Below are positions 25,701 through 34,229 of a DNA stretch of 64,000 bases, one piece after another. This stretch comes from Klebsiella pneumoniae (GTDB lineage: Bacteria; Pseudomonadota; Gammaproteobacteria; Eutrophobiales; Eutrophobiaceae). The stretch's first letter is position 1. Every line of letters starts with the position of its first letter. The stretch is from the NCBI GenBank assembly GCA_945878555.1, contig CAMDWI010000001.1:62001-126000 (forward strand), in the 5' to 3' direction. A program made the position numbers and the translations under genes. The notes under the pieces were generated by a model. The model saw only the letters and a program-made list of their open reading frames with translations, made no database searches and was not told the DNA's origin.

Positions 25701-27012
25701 TGGTTACCCTCCCGCTTGAGTGGACCTGCCAGGTCTCGATGCCATTATAGGAGGCGCCTTGTGGTGAGTATTTCGCCAGCCATTCATGCGTTGGTTGCTT
25801 GAAGCCCTGATCATCCCAGGCACGGCTGGTCAATTTCACATCTTCTCCTTTCCAGGTCCACGGGTAGGTAAACATGGTCGCCATTTTCGGCAACACCGGT
25901 TCGTGCAGACGTGCCAGGTTCCATGTCGCGCCACCATCGGTGCTGATTTCGACACCGGCGATCTTGCCGTAACCCGAATAGGCCATGCCGCGCAGTTCAC
26001 GCGGTGGCGGGGTCTCGGCCAGGTTCATACCGCCGGAGGGCGTGATGATATGCGAACGCACGCCACACTGGACCGAGTACTGAAGTGTGCTGCCATCGGG
26101 CAGATGATCGGCGTAGCGCGAGGTCTCCTCCCGCATCTGGAACATGCTGTTCGAAAACTGGATGCGGCGGATCCATTTGTTGCTGGTGTTACCCTCGTAA
26201 CCTGGCAGGAGCAGACGCACCGGGTAACCGTTCTCGGGCCGCACTGGTTCGCCGTTCTGGCCATACATCAGGAAGGCGTCATTCCAGAGCTTGTTGATGT
26301 CAATGCTGCGTGCCAGGCCTGCGGCGTCGTAGGACTCAACCAGTGCCCAGGTGGATTCGGGTTTCACATTGACCAGTTCCATGACGGTACGCAGCGGCAC
26401 ACCGACCCATTCACACGCGCTGGAGCGACCGAGTGAATCGAGTATGGTCGAGTCCGGGTCCACCTTGCCTTTGCTTGGTGCCTGGCCATTGCCCTGGCAT
26501 TCCCAGTAGAAGAAGTGCTTTTCAGCGCCGAGGCGCATGATGTCTTCAAGCGTGAATACCATCGGACGCTCTACCATGCCATGCACGAGCAGGCGGTATT
26601 TCGCGGGGTCAATCAGCGGGATACCGGCGTGGTGGCGCTCGAAGCAGAGGTCAGACGGCGTCACGGTGCCGATAATTTTGGTCCAGTCGGTACTCGATCC
26701 GGTCGCATATATCCGTGTGCCACTGACTTCCAGGGTACGTTTGAGTTTAACGAACGGGGATCGCCGACCCACCTCGGACGGGGCGGCACCTGCCTGTGAC
26801 CAGGGTTTATCGGTATTGTTGTTTATGTAAGTTTCGGCGGTCGGTTGCGGGAAGAGATTGTCGTGACTATATTGCTGCGCGAGTGCTGCGCGGCTGGCTG
26901 CCCAACCGACGATCGCCCCGGCACCACTGAGCAAGTGACGCCGACTGAGACGGAATTTCTTCTCGTCCGCTGCACGAAAAAAATCCAAATCGGTACCTGA
27001 ATCTTTAGCCAA
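25687..27012 (-). CDS. soxC: SoxC-like sulfite dehydrogenase molybdenum subunit
   Basis: A 441-residue Tat-exported oxidoreductase with the sulfite-oxidase fold: SRRHLLSGAGAIVGW twin-arginine signal, molybdopterin domain with the Cys ligand in FFYWECQGNG, and a C-terminal Mo-co dimerisation domain (GYGKIAGVEISTDGGATWN). SoxC with SoxD oxidises sulfane sulfur or sulfite and passes electrons to cytochrome c. TTG start is chosen for its AAGGAGG site. The SoxD-like gene follows with a 14-base overlap. An alternative is a SorAB-type sulfite dehydrogenase. Confidence 0.9.
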   Translation of the reverse strand: MAKDSGTDLDFFRAADEKKFRLSRRHLLSGAGAIVGWAASRAALAQQYSHDNLFPQPTAETYINNNTDKPWSQAGAAPSEVGRRSPFVKLKRTLEVSGTRIYATGSSTDWTKIIGTVTPSDLCFERHHAGIPLIDPAKYRLLVHGMVERPMVFTLEDIMRLGAEKHFFYWECQGNGQAPSKGKVDPDSTILDSLGRSSACEWVGVPLRTVMELVNVKPESTWALVESYDAAGLARSIDINKLWNDAFLMYGQNGEPVRPENGYPVRLLLPGYEGNTSNKWIRRIQFSNSMFQMREETSRYADHLPDGSTLQYSVQCGVRSHIITPSGGMNLAETPPPRELRGMAYSGYGKIAGVEISTDGGATWNLARLHEPVLPKMATMFTYPWTWKGEDVKLTSRAWDDQGFKQPTHEWLAKYSPQGASYNGIETWQVHSSGRVTSVWS

Positions 27013-27056
27013 GTTATGCCTCCTTGTTATGTGGTCAGAGTAACAAAAAATGAATT

Positions 27057-27087
27057 CCAGGGACAGTTAACTTAATTATGGAATTTC
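27057..27087. repeat. Dispersed repeat family B, half-copy
   Basis: CCAGGGACAGTTAACTTAAT and TATGGAATTTC lie in the divergent region upstream of the SoxC-like gene, matching the half-copy at 18631. Confidence 0.78.
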
Positions 27088-27224
27088 AGCCGGATTTATA
27101 GTGAGTAGGCCACGGGCAAGTGGTTATCAGGGCATTGATTCGCTGACTATTTATTACGAGGCATACTTCGGATCCAACCCCCAAATGGGGTATGATCAAG
27201 CCATAGACCTTTACTGGAAAATTC

Positions 27225-27959
27225 ATGAGCCCCTATACACAACACCCCGACCACAAGCCCCGACCCTGGGTGGATCTTTCGGTCAGTATCATTATCCCGT
27301 CCGTTATATTGATGAAATTCAGTGGCGATGAGCACCTGGGTAGCGTCTATGCGCTGCTGCTGGGACTGGCCTTCCCGTTGGGCTGGGGTCTGTTCGAGCT
27401 GATCCGGTATCACAAGAAAAACTTTATGGCGGTACTGGGTCTGGTCAGCGTAGGGCTGACCGGAGGCATAGGCTTGTTGGAACTGGATGCCCAGTGGTTG
27501 GCCGTGAAAGAAGCCGCTGTTCCCGCGATTATTGGTCTGGCGGTATTGTTTTCCACCCGAACAAAATATCCGTTGATACGCACCCTGTTGTTCAACCCAT
27601 CCGTGCTGGATGTGCACAAGATCGATGAAGTATTGAAAAGCAATAATCATACACAGGAGTTTGACCGGCGCCTGTTAAATGCCACCTATTTTTTTGCAGG
27701 TACATTCTTGTTTTCGTCCATCATGAATTATGTGCTGGCGCGCTGGCTGGTCACCAGTCCTTCCGGTACCCAGGCATTTAATGAAGAGCTTGGGCGTATG
27801 ACCTTGTTGAGTTACCCCATGATTGCCATCCCATCGACTGTGATGATGATGCTGATCTTTTACTACCTGTGGCGCACCATACGCCGCCTGACCGGTTTTA
27901 CCCTGGAAGAGGTTATGGCCCCTCACTTGCAGGAAAAGCAGGATCACGCTGGTAAATAA
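27225..27959 (+). CDS. VC0807-family polytopic membrane protein
   Basis: A 244-residue membrane protein with about six hydrophobic segments (roughly residues 17-30, 38-58, 65-83, 93-106, 148-166, 190-215). The first cytoplasmic part has PRPWVDLSVSIIIPSVILM and the centre LFELIRYHKKNF, both seen in the VC0807 family, whose function is unknown. The ribosome binding site is weak (GGAAA). The next gene starts three bases after its stop codon, so the two form an operon. Confidence 0.8.
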   Translation: MSPYTQHPDHKPRPWVDLSVSIIIPSVILMKFSGDEHLGSVYALLLGLAFPLGWGLFELIRYHKKNFMAVLGLVSVGLTGGIGLLELDAQWLAVKEAAVPAIIGLAVLFSTRTKYPLIRTLLFNPSVLDVHKIDEVLKSNNHTQEFDRRLLNATYFFAGTFLFSSIMNYVLARWLVTSPSGTQAFNEELGRMTLLSYPMIAIPSTVMMMLIFYYLWRTIRRLTGFTLEEVMAPHLQEKQDHAGK

Positions 27960-27962
27960 ATC

Positions 27963-29615
27963 ATGAAACATCACCCCGGGATTCTGATATCCATCAGTGT
28001 TGTACTGTTCATGCTTTGTGCGCAAACCAGCCTCGCCCAGCAGGACGCGCCTGATATTATTCTGAACAACGGCAAGATCATCACGGTGGATGCCCGGTTT
28101 TCAATCGCGCAGGCCGTTGCAGTGCGCGGTGAGCAGATCATCGCTGTCGGCACGAATGAAGAAATTGCCGCCCTTGCCGGTCCCGCTACCACGATGATTG
28201 ATCTCAAGGGACGTTCCATGATCCCGGGTCTGATAGACAACCACGGTCATGTGATGGAGGAAGGCCCGCTTTGGCAGCTGGAGTTACGACTGGACGGGAT
28301 CGAGACGCGTGCCGAGGCACTGCGGATGATAGGCGATCAGGCAAAAGCGCTGGGGCCGGGCGCATGGGTTTTCACACTGGGTGGCTGGTCGACGGACCAG
28401 TTCACTGACAACCAGGCTGATTTCACCCGCGAGGAACTCGACGCGGTCGCACCGGAGAATCCTGTGCTGCTGCAGGTGACGCGCGACAACACCTATCTGA
28501 ACAGCCTCGCCATCACCGCTGCCGGACTGGAACAATCGAACGAGTCGTGGATAGTGCGCGATGATACCGGACGTCCCACGGGTGTTATTGAAGCAGAAGG
28601 CATCGGTGTTGTGGCCGATGTACGCCCCCCGCCACCGCCGGAGATCTTTGAAGCGAGCAGCATGGCGATGATAGACGATATGAACCGGGCAGGGCTAACG
28701 ACGGTTGGCGGGCCGTGTCCGGCAGAATATATCGATCGCTTTCGTGCCTGGGGCGAGGCAGGGCGCCTCAATCTCAGGTTATTCTGTTTCTCGCGGGCCG
28801 AGTTGTCCAATACAACGGATCAGGTAGATGAGTTACTGCGGCAGATTGCGACCTTGAGACCGTTCCAGTGGGGCAACTGGGTGGACCAGACAGCCTATGG
28901 CGAAACCGTATACCGGCCCTTGCATGACAGCATGCTTGCAACGACCACAGAACCCACGGTCGAACAACTGCATCAGTGGCGCCGCATCGCCACCGAGGTC
29001 GCACGGGCCGGGCTCCCGTTGCATGTGCACGCCACCGTCGAAAACACGATCACCACCTTCCTCGATCAGATCGAACAGGTAAATCTTGAATATCCGATCC
29101 GCAACCTGCGCTGGGCGCTGGCCCATGTGGATCAGATCGACGCGTCGCATCTTGCGCGGATGAAGAAGCTGGGGATGTATCTGGCAGTCCATACGCGGCC
29201 CATCGTGATGGGCGGGATCTACAAACGCGTCCATGGTGAGCGTACGCTCGACATGCCTCCGCTCCGGTTGATCCAGCAAAGCGGTATCGTCTGGGGACTG
29301 GGGAGCGACGCGTTTGAGGTCAATCAATACCGGCCGTTCACGACATTATGGTGGGCAGTGACCGGGAAGATGGTTGGCGGTACCACGGTATTGCGACAGA
29401 CGATCAGCCGCGAGGATGCACTGATCGCCCATACGCGGCAAAACGCGTTTCTCGTTTTCCAGGAAAACAATCTCGGCTCTATCCAGCCCGGTAAGTTTGC
29501 CGATCTCGTCGTGCTCGACCGCGACTACCTCACGATACCCGCCGATGAGATCAAGGATATCCAGCCGGTATTGACGATGGTCGGTGGCCGGATCGCCTTC
29601 CGGGATTTCCAGTAA
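27963..29615 (+). CDS. Exported amidohydrolase, YtcJ-like
   Basis: A 550-residue Amidohydro_3 protein of the usual family length with a Sec signal (residues 6-26, ending TSLAQ). The N-terminal sandwich IILNNGKIITVD, metal-binding LIDNHGHVM (His94, His96), metal-binding LHVHATVE, LAHVDQID and the closing SIQPGKFADLVVLDRDYLT segment are all present. Substrate is unknown. It is related to the larger protein at 10395-12590, and both share the FADLVVLD or VADFVVMD ending. It follows the VC0807 gene by three bases and probably relies on translational coupling, since no Shine-Dalgarno is obvious. Confidence 0.88.
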   Translation: MKHHPGILISISVVLFMLCAQTSLAQQDAPDIILNNGKIITVDARFSIAQAVAVRGEQIIAVGTNEEIAALAGPATTMIDLKGRSMIPGLIDNHGHVMEEGPLWQLELRLDGIETRAEALRMIGDQAKALGPGAWVFTLGGWSTDQFTDNQADFTREELDAVAPENPVLLQVTRDNTYLNSLAITAAGLEQSNESWIVRDDTGRPTGVIEAEGIGVVADVRPPPPPEIFEASSMAMIDDMNRAGLTTVGGPCPAEYIDRFRAWGEAGRLNLRLFCFSRAELSNTTDQVDELLRQIATLRPFQWGNWVDQTAYGETVYRPLHDSMLATTTEPTVEQLHQWRRIATEVARAGLPLHVHATVENTITTFLDQIEQVNLEYPIRNLRWALAHVDQIDASHLARMKKLGMYLAVHTRPIVMGGIYKRVHGERTLDMPPLRLIQQSGIVWGLGSDAFEVNQYRPFTTLWWAVTGKMVGGTTVLRQTISREDALIAHTRQNAFLVFQENNLGSIQPGKFADLVVLDRDYLTIPADEIKDIQPVLTMVGGRIAFRDFQ

Positions 29616-29710
29616 AAGACCCGGGGACTGATCACGGTAGTGTTTTAGTCCGCCAAACGCGGCGACATGCTGTACTACCAGGCATAGTTCAGAATGCATT
29701 AACAGCTGTT

Positions 29711-29758
29711 GATCTGACTGGATTCCGGACAATCGCTAACGCGATTTCCGGAATGACG
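29711..29758. repeat. Dispersed repeat, REP-like variant
   Basis: CTGACTGGATTCCGGACAAT and GCGATTTCCGGAATGACG form a long inverted repeat around AATCGCTAACGCGATT. It is a variant of family A with a different stem, lying between convergent genes. Confidence 0.7.
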
Positions 29759-29828
29759 TGTGTGAGTTCGGGTGCAGCTTATGGAAATATCTGGCCGGTG
29801 AGTTGATTAACCAGCTTGCATTGACGAC

Positions 29829-30983
29829 TCAATTTGTATTCTTGTATTTCTCGTAGAGTTCCAGAAATTTGAATACGACCTCATTGGCCTTTTTGGGTTC
29901 GGCATTGGTTAAAAACGCCATGCCAATCTGTGATTCGCGATTCAGGACGATCTCGGAGCGGAAGCCCTTTACCCATCCGCTGTGATGGACGACATCCTTG
30001 TAATTACCATAATCAAATATTCGCCATCCCAGTCCGTAATGCACATTGCCTATCGATTCTTTCTGACCGTAATGTGCCTGCGACGGGGTTGTTTTCACAA
30101 CACGCGTATGCAGGGCGGCCAGTGTCGTCTCAGGGAACACCTCGGGCATTTGACCTAACTGGGCGAATATCCACTGTCCCATATCAAGGATGCTGGCATT
30201 CACGCCTGCGGCAGGCGCCACATCGTAGTAACCTTGTGTGACCTCTGCCGGTACCCATTTGTTATTCCGCTTCACATGGGGAACCGCATGATTGGGTGCT
30301 GATACAAACGACTGCAGGCCATACGAGGCATTGTTCATCTGCAAAGGCGCAAAGATATTGCGGGCAACATACTCCTCGTAAGAAATTCCTGTATAGGATT
30401 TAACAATGTCGGCGGTCAGACTGAAGACCAGATTCTGGTAGCCGTAACAGGTACCGGGTGGACAAACAAAGTCTACGTCTTTTAAACGTTTCAGGATCTG
30501 GTTATAGGGGACATTGTCATCAAGCAGGTTGGTATAGGCATGGGCGACCAGACCTGAGGTGTGTGACAACAAATGTTTCAGGGTAATCTGTCGGCCATAG
30601 GTTGCATTTTTGAACTGTATATAATTGAGTCGGGGCTGGATCGGGGTATCCCAACTTACTACACCATCCTTGACCAGTAGCGCGATGGCGGATGATGCAA
30701 AGGTCTTGGACACAGATGCCAGACGAAAAACGGTGTCCGGTGCCACTGCTTGTCTGGACCCGACTTCTCTGACACCATAGGCCTTTACCAGTTGTACCTT
30801 GCCGTTCGCAATGACTATCAGCGCGGCACCGGGAACACCCGATGCAAGATTCTCGGTAACATAATTATCCAGTTCGATAGCATAGCCAGGAACATTTTTA
30901 TCAATGTCAGCGGCATGACTGTTCATCGTCATGATTCCGAGACACATAGTTATGGCAGTGATGACTGACTGATATGTTTTCAT
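29829..30983 (-). CDS. Serine hydrolase of the class C beta-lactamase family
   Basis: A 384-residue exported enzyme, started at the ATG preceded by GGGGA. Sec signal in residues 1-24 (MNSHA). The active-site SxxK is Ser90-Val-Ser-Lys93, the YxN motif is Tyr-Gln-Asn in CYGYQN, and HSG in HHSGWVKGF stands for the KTG motif. This family includes esterases, D-amino-acid amidases and peptidases as well as AmpC; a drug-resistance role cannot be assumed. It stands alone on the minus strand, divergent from a lipoprotein gene. A related protein lies at 54635-56203. Confidence 0.88.
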   Translation of the reverse strand: MKTYQSVITAITMCLGIMTMNSHAADIDKNVPGYAIELDNYVTENLASGVPGAALIVIANGKVQLVKAYGVREVGSRQAVAPDTVFRLASVSKTFASSAIALLVKDGVVSWDTPIQPRLNYIQFKNATYGRQITLKHLLSHTSGLVAHAYTNLLDDNVPYNQILKRLKDVDFVCPPGTCYGYQNLVFSLTADIVKSYTGISYEEYVARNIFAPLQMNNASYGLQSFVSAPNHAVPHVKRNNKWVPAEVTQGYYDVAPAAGVNASILDMGQWIFAQLGQMPEVFPETTLAALHTRVVKTTPSQAHYGQKESIGNVHYGLGWRIFDYGNYKDVVHHSGWVKGFRSEIVLNRESQIGMAFLTNAEPKKANEVVFKFLELYEKYKNTN

Positions 30984-31083
30984 ATTAAATCCCCACAATA
31001 TAATGGGGTCAGAGACAACACAGTATGGTTATCACGTCACCGCCCCATTTTTATTCTCAGCAGCCTCGCATTCTAGATGTAAA

Positions 31084-31110
31084 ACGGGCCGGAGACAAAG
31101 GAGAATAGTA
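31084..31110 (+). repeat. Dispersed repeat family C half-copy that supplies a ribosome binding site
   Basis: CGGGCCGGAGACAAAGGAGA runs into the TTG start codon at 31112; AAGGAG is placed eight bases before it. The same AAAGGAGA string occurs in the family C copies at 15794, 24203 and 25061. Confidence 0.65.
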
Positions 31111-31111
31111 C

Positions 31112-32017
31112 TTGTCATCAGGAAAATCTGCATGGCCCACGTTGTTACTTCCCGTGTTGATCAGCGGGTGTGCAAGTATGAGTCAGTTCTCCTCCAGTGA
31201 TATTCAATTCGGTTCCCGTCAAAATGCTGGCCTGATTGAACATGATCCGATCCGCGAGGCCTCGGGTTTGGTGGTCAGTCGCGATAATGCCAACGTATTA
31301 TGGACGCATAATGATTCCGGTGTCCCGGCGCTCTATGCAGTGAATACACGCGGTAAACATCTGGGTGTATATATTCTGGACGGCTGTGACAATAGCGACT
31401 GGGAGGATATAACGCTTGCAGAGGGTGCAGGACTGGAGCGTGATTATCTCTATGTAGGTGCAATTGGCGATAACAAGCGTCAGCGCAAGACGCGCAGTAT
31501 TTGTCGAATATTGGAACCACGGGTCCATGCAGATCAGGTGCCGGTCACTCAGCACATAAGCGATGTTGAGGTTATGAATTTCCGGTATCCCGATGGCAGC
31601 CATGATGCAGAAACACTGATGGCGGATCCTGTCTCTGATGCGCTTTATATCATAACCAAACGTGTCACGCCGGCAGTCGTCTATCGCTTGCCCTTGGCTT
31701 TCCCGGAGCAGAGGCTGATTACGGCAGACCGCGTAGCTGAGCTACCCTGGAAATACATCGTGGGTGGTGATATCTCACGGTCCGGCGAGGAAGTTCTGGT
31801 GAAAACCTATACTGCCATCTATTACTGGCACAGATTGCCCGGTGTCTCACTTCAGGAAACATTCCGTCAGCGACCTGAAACGGTACCTTATATATGGGAA
31901 CCCGGCGGCGAAGCGGTAGCGTGGGATACGGTGGGCAACGGTTATTACACGGTCAGTGAGGAAAATCTGGGGCTGCAAGCCCGACTGTATTTTTATCCGC
32001 GATTACCAGTGAAATAG
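31112..32017 (+). CDS. Probable lipoprotein of unknown function
   Basis: A 301-residue protein with a lipobox LISGCAS (Cys20), so it is probably anchored in a membrane by lipid. The rest contains repeated beta-strand patterns such as ASGLVVSRDNANVLWTHND, ALYAVNTRGKHLGVY, DYLYVGAIGDN and DALYIITKR, which suggest a propeller-like fold. I do not recognise a defined family beyond resemblance to exported WD/NHL-like proteins. The start is TTG; the ribosome binding site is inside a dispersed repeat (31084-31110). It precedes an MmgE/PrpD gene on the same strand. Confidence 0.75.
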   Translation: MSSGKSAWPTLLLPVLISGCASMSQFSSSDIQFGSRQNAGLIEHDPIREASGLVVSRDNANVLWTHNDSGVPALYAVNTRGKHLGVYILDGCDNSDWEDITLAEGAGLERDYLYVGAIGDNKRQRKTRSICRILEPRVHADQVPVTQHISDVEVMNFRYPDGSHDAETLMADPVSDALYIITKRVTPAVVYRLPLAFPEQRLITADRVAELPWKYIVGGDISRSGEEVLVKTYTAIYYWHRLPGVSLQETFRQRPETVPYIWEPGGEAVAWDTVGNGYYTVSEENLGLQARLYFYPRLPVK

Positions 32018-32106
32018 TGTTGATTACGGTCACGGTTTATTGCACATTTGACCTTGTACGTATGTCGGGTGGTCTACACTTTTAAATAAAAGGGGAGGGG
32101 AACACG

Positions 32107-33603
32107 ATGTTCAGGTACCAGATACCACGACGGGCATTCCTGAAGGCCTGGGGCTCGGGCGCACTGGCTGTTGCCCTGCCGACAATTTCTCTCTCTGAAG
32201 TAACGGGGCCGTCTGCAACGGGCAAAAGTCAAACAACCGTGGCCGAGGACATGGGGAAATGGATAGCCGCACTACGCTATGAAGACCTGCCCACGGTGGC
32301 TGTTGAAAAGGCCAAACGGGTCATCCTCGATACGGTGGGTTGCGCCTTTGGTGGGCTGAATGCCGAGCCGGTAAGGTTGGCACGGGAAACGGTTTTCCTT
32401 CAGGGTGGTCATCCCCAGTCAACCCTGATTGGACTCGGGCGCAAGGTTTCCGCAGACCAGGCCGCGTTCCTCAACGCAATGGCCATCCGCTATCTCGATT
32501 TTAATGACTACACACCACCCGGTGGACATCCCAGCAAGAATCTTGCGGCGGCGCTGGCGGTCGCAGAATGGAAAAACCTGAGCGGCAAAGACCTGATACT
32601 CGGTGTTTGTATCGGACACGAAGTCTTTGTCCGGATCCGGGAGGCGACGATAGGCAGTGACATGCTCGATGGCTGGGACATCGGGACCATACTGTTAAAT
32701 TATGCCTCTGCAGCGCTATCCGCCAGACTGCTCGGGCTGGATGCGGCAGGCATAGCCAATGCGATGGCGATCGCCGGGGCGCATGGAAATACCCTGGCAG
32801 AAGTCCGCCGGGGCGGGATGCTGAGTGGTGGTAGCATGACACCATCAAAAGGTACCGCCGGTCCCCTGTCCGTTCGCAATGGTACGTTTGCCGCACTGAT
32901 GGCAGCGCAAGGCATGACCTACCCGCTCACGATTTTTGAAGGGGCGTATGGTTTACAGAAGTATGTTACTGAAATACTGGACGAAGACATCCTTCGCCAG
33001 CGTATCGGTGATTTCAAGATACTGTTAAGCATGACCAAGATGTGGCCTTGCCACAAATATTGTCAGGGGCCGATTGCTGCAGCTGTCGAAGTGTACGGTC
33101 AGGGTGTCAGACCGGAAGACATTGAGAGTGTTACGGTATTTCTCAGTGCGATGGGCATTGAAAACCAGCAGGTTTACAATCGGAGCGAAATCACGGTGCG
33201 CGAACATGCCGACCATAATATGCCTTATTATGTGACCAGGGCATTGCTGGACGGTAACGTAACCGATCATGATTTTGAACCGGAACGTTTCCGCGAAAGT
33301 CGCGTGCTGGATACGATGAAGCGCGTGACCTTACGCCTTAATCCGGATCTGGCTGACAGCCCGGATAACTGGGACGTGGTTAAAATGGAAGTAAAACTGC
33401 GAAACGGGAAGGTGCATACGGCCGAGGTAATCGACCCACCCGGGTCGCTGGAGAATCCTCCAACCGATACAATGCTGGTGAAAAAATTCATGGGTATGGC
33501 TGAAGAGCATCTGGGTAAGGCGGGTGCGGAAAAGGCTGTTGCAACCATTCTTGAAGTGGATCAAATCACTGACCTTGGACGATTGATGAGTGCGCTGGCT
33601 TAG
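32107..33603 (+). CDS. MmgE/PrpD-family protein with twin-arginine leader
   Basis: A 498-residue protein of the 2-methylcitrate dehydratase-like MmgE/PrpD family, whose members dehydrate hydroxy acids. The N-terminal family segment VEKAKRVILDTVGCAFGG, the FNDYTPPGGHPSKNLAAALA motif and the GRLMSALA ending are seen. The leader PRRAFLKAWGSGALAVALP has Arg-Arg and looks like a Tat signal, which is unusual, as most family members are cytoplasmic. The ATG follows AGGGGAGGGGAA. The thioredoxin-like gene follows closely on the same strand. Confidence 0.85.
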   Translation: MFRYQIPRRAFLKAWGSGALAVALPTISLSEVTGPSATGKSQTTVAEDMGKWIAALRYEDLPTVAVEKAKRVILDTVGCAFGGLNAEPVRLARETVFLQGGHPQSTLIGLGRKVSADQAAFLNAMAIRYLDFNDYTPPGGHPSKNLAAALAVAEWKNLSGKDLILGVCIGHEVFVRIREATIGSDMLDGWDIGTILLNYASAALSARLLGLDAAGIANAMAIAGAHGNTLAEVRRGGMLSGGSMTPSKGTAGPLSVRNGTFAALMAAQGMTYPLTIFEGAYGLQKYVTEILDEDILRQRIGDFKILLSMTKMWPCHKYCQGPIAAAVEVYGQGVRPEDIESVTVFLSAMGIENQQVYNRSEITVREHADHNMPYYVTRALLDGNVTDHDFEPERFRESRVLDTMKRVTLRLNPDLADSPDNWDVVKMEVKLRNGKVHTAEVIDPPGSLENPPTDTMLVKKFMGMAEEHLGKAGAEKAVATILEVDQITDLGRLMSALA

Positions 33604-33662
33604 GGCGGCCGGGCAAGAAGTCAGGCTGAAACCGTGAACTATGTTTATCAGGAGTTAACTTG

Positions 33663-34190
33663 ATGTTGAAAAGACTGGTCTTGATATTGTGGCTCTGTCT
33701 GAACATTACGGCAGCACCAGCCGTAGATGAGGGAGATATCGCACCTGCCTGGAATGGAATTGACCTGGTAGATGGTTCACAGGTTGAGTTCCCCGCGGTT
33801 CTGGACAATAAACCGGCGGTCCTCGTGTTTTGGGCAACATGGTGTCCCTATTGCAAGGCATTTATGCCGTATGTGAAAGCAATACAGGCTGAATACGCAA
33901 AACAGGGTATTCAAATCATTTCATTTAATGCGCTGGAACGTGGTATCGGTGATCCCAAGGCCTATGTTGATGCATTAAACTTTCCCTTGATTGCGATCGC
34001 ACAAGCAGATTCGATTGCTGAACAATACAATGTGCAGTTTATACCGGGTTTGATGATCGTGAATGGAGACGGCATGATTGTTTATCGCCGGAAAAATACC
34101 GATCTTCCAGCTGGCAAGACTGTCTCTGAACAATGGGCTGCAGAAGTCAGGCTGGTACTGGACATACTCATCGAGGAAAATAAAAAGTAA
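33663..34190 (+). CDS. TlpA-like thioredoxin-fold protein
   Basis: A 175-residue exported thiol-disulfide oxidoreductase. A Sec signal covers residues 1-20, and the redox motif is WATWCPYCKAF (Cys61, Cys64). The rest follows the TlpA/ResA fold with the cis-Pro near FIPGLMIVNGDG. It may reduce or form disulfides in the periplasm. A TTG one codon upstream is also in frame; I prefer the ATG preceded by AGGAG. It follows the MmgE/PrpD gene with 59 bases between, and ends convergent to the TonB receptor. Confidence 0.88.
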   Translation: MLKRLVLILWLCLNITAAPAVDEGDIAPAWNGIDLVDGSQVEFPAVLDNKPAVLVFWATWCPYCKAFMPYVKAIQAEYAKQGIQIISFNALERGIGDPKAYVDALNFPLIAIAQADSIAEQYNVQFIPGLMIVNGDGMIVYRRKNTDLPAGKTVSEQWAAEVRLVLDILIEENKK

Positions 34191-34229
34191 AAACATTCTC
34201 GAATTACCGCGACAGATCCATTCTGCCTT

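Noticed and set aside
27101..27331. A 76-codon frame before the VC0807-family gene
   Set aside because: It overlaps the start of the membrane protein gene, has no convincing ribosome binding site and no recognisable features.
29829..30983. Calling this or the protein at 54635-56203 an AmpC beta-lactamase resistance gene
   Set aside because: The family motifs fit many esterases and peptidases, and the KTG position reads HSG or HYG, so resistance cannot be claimed.
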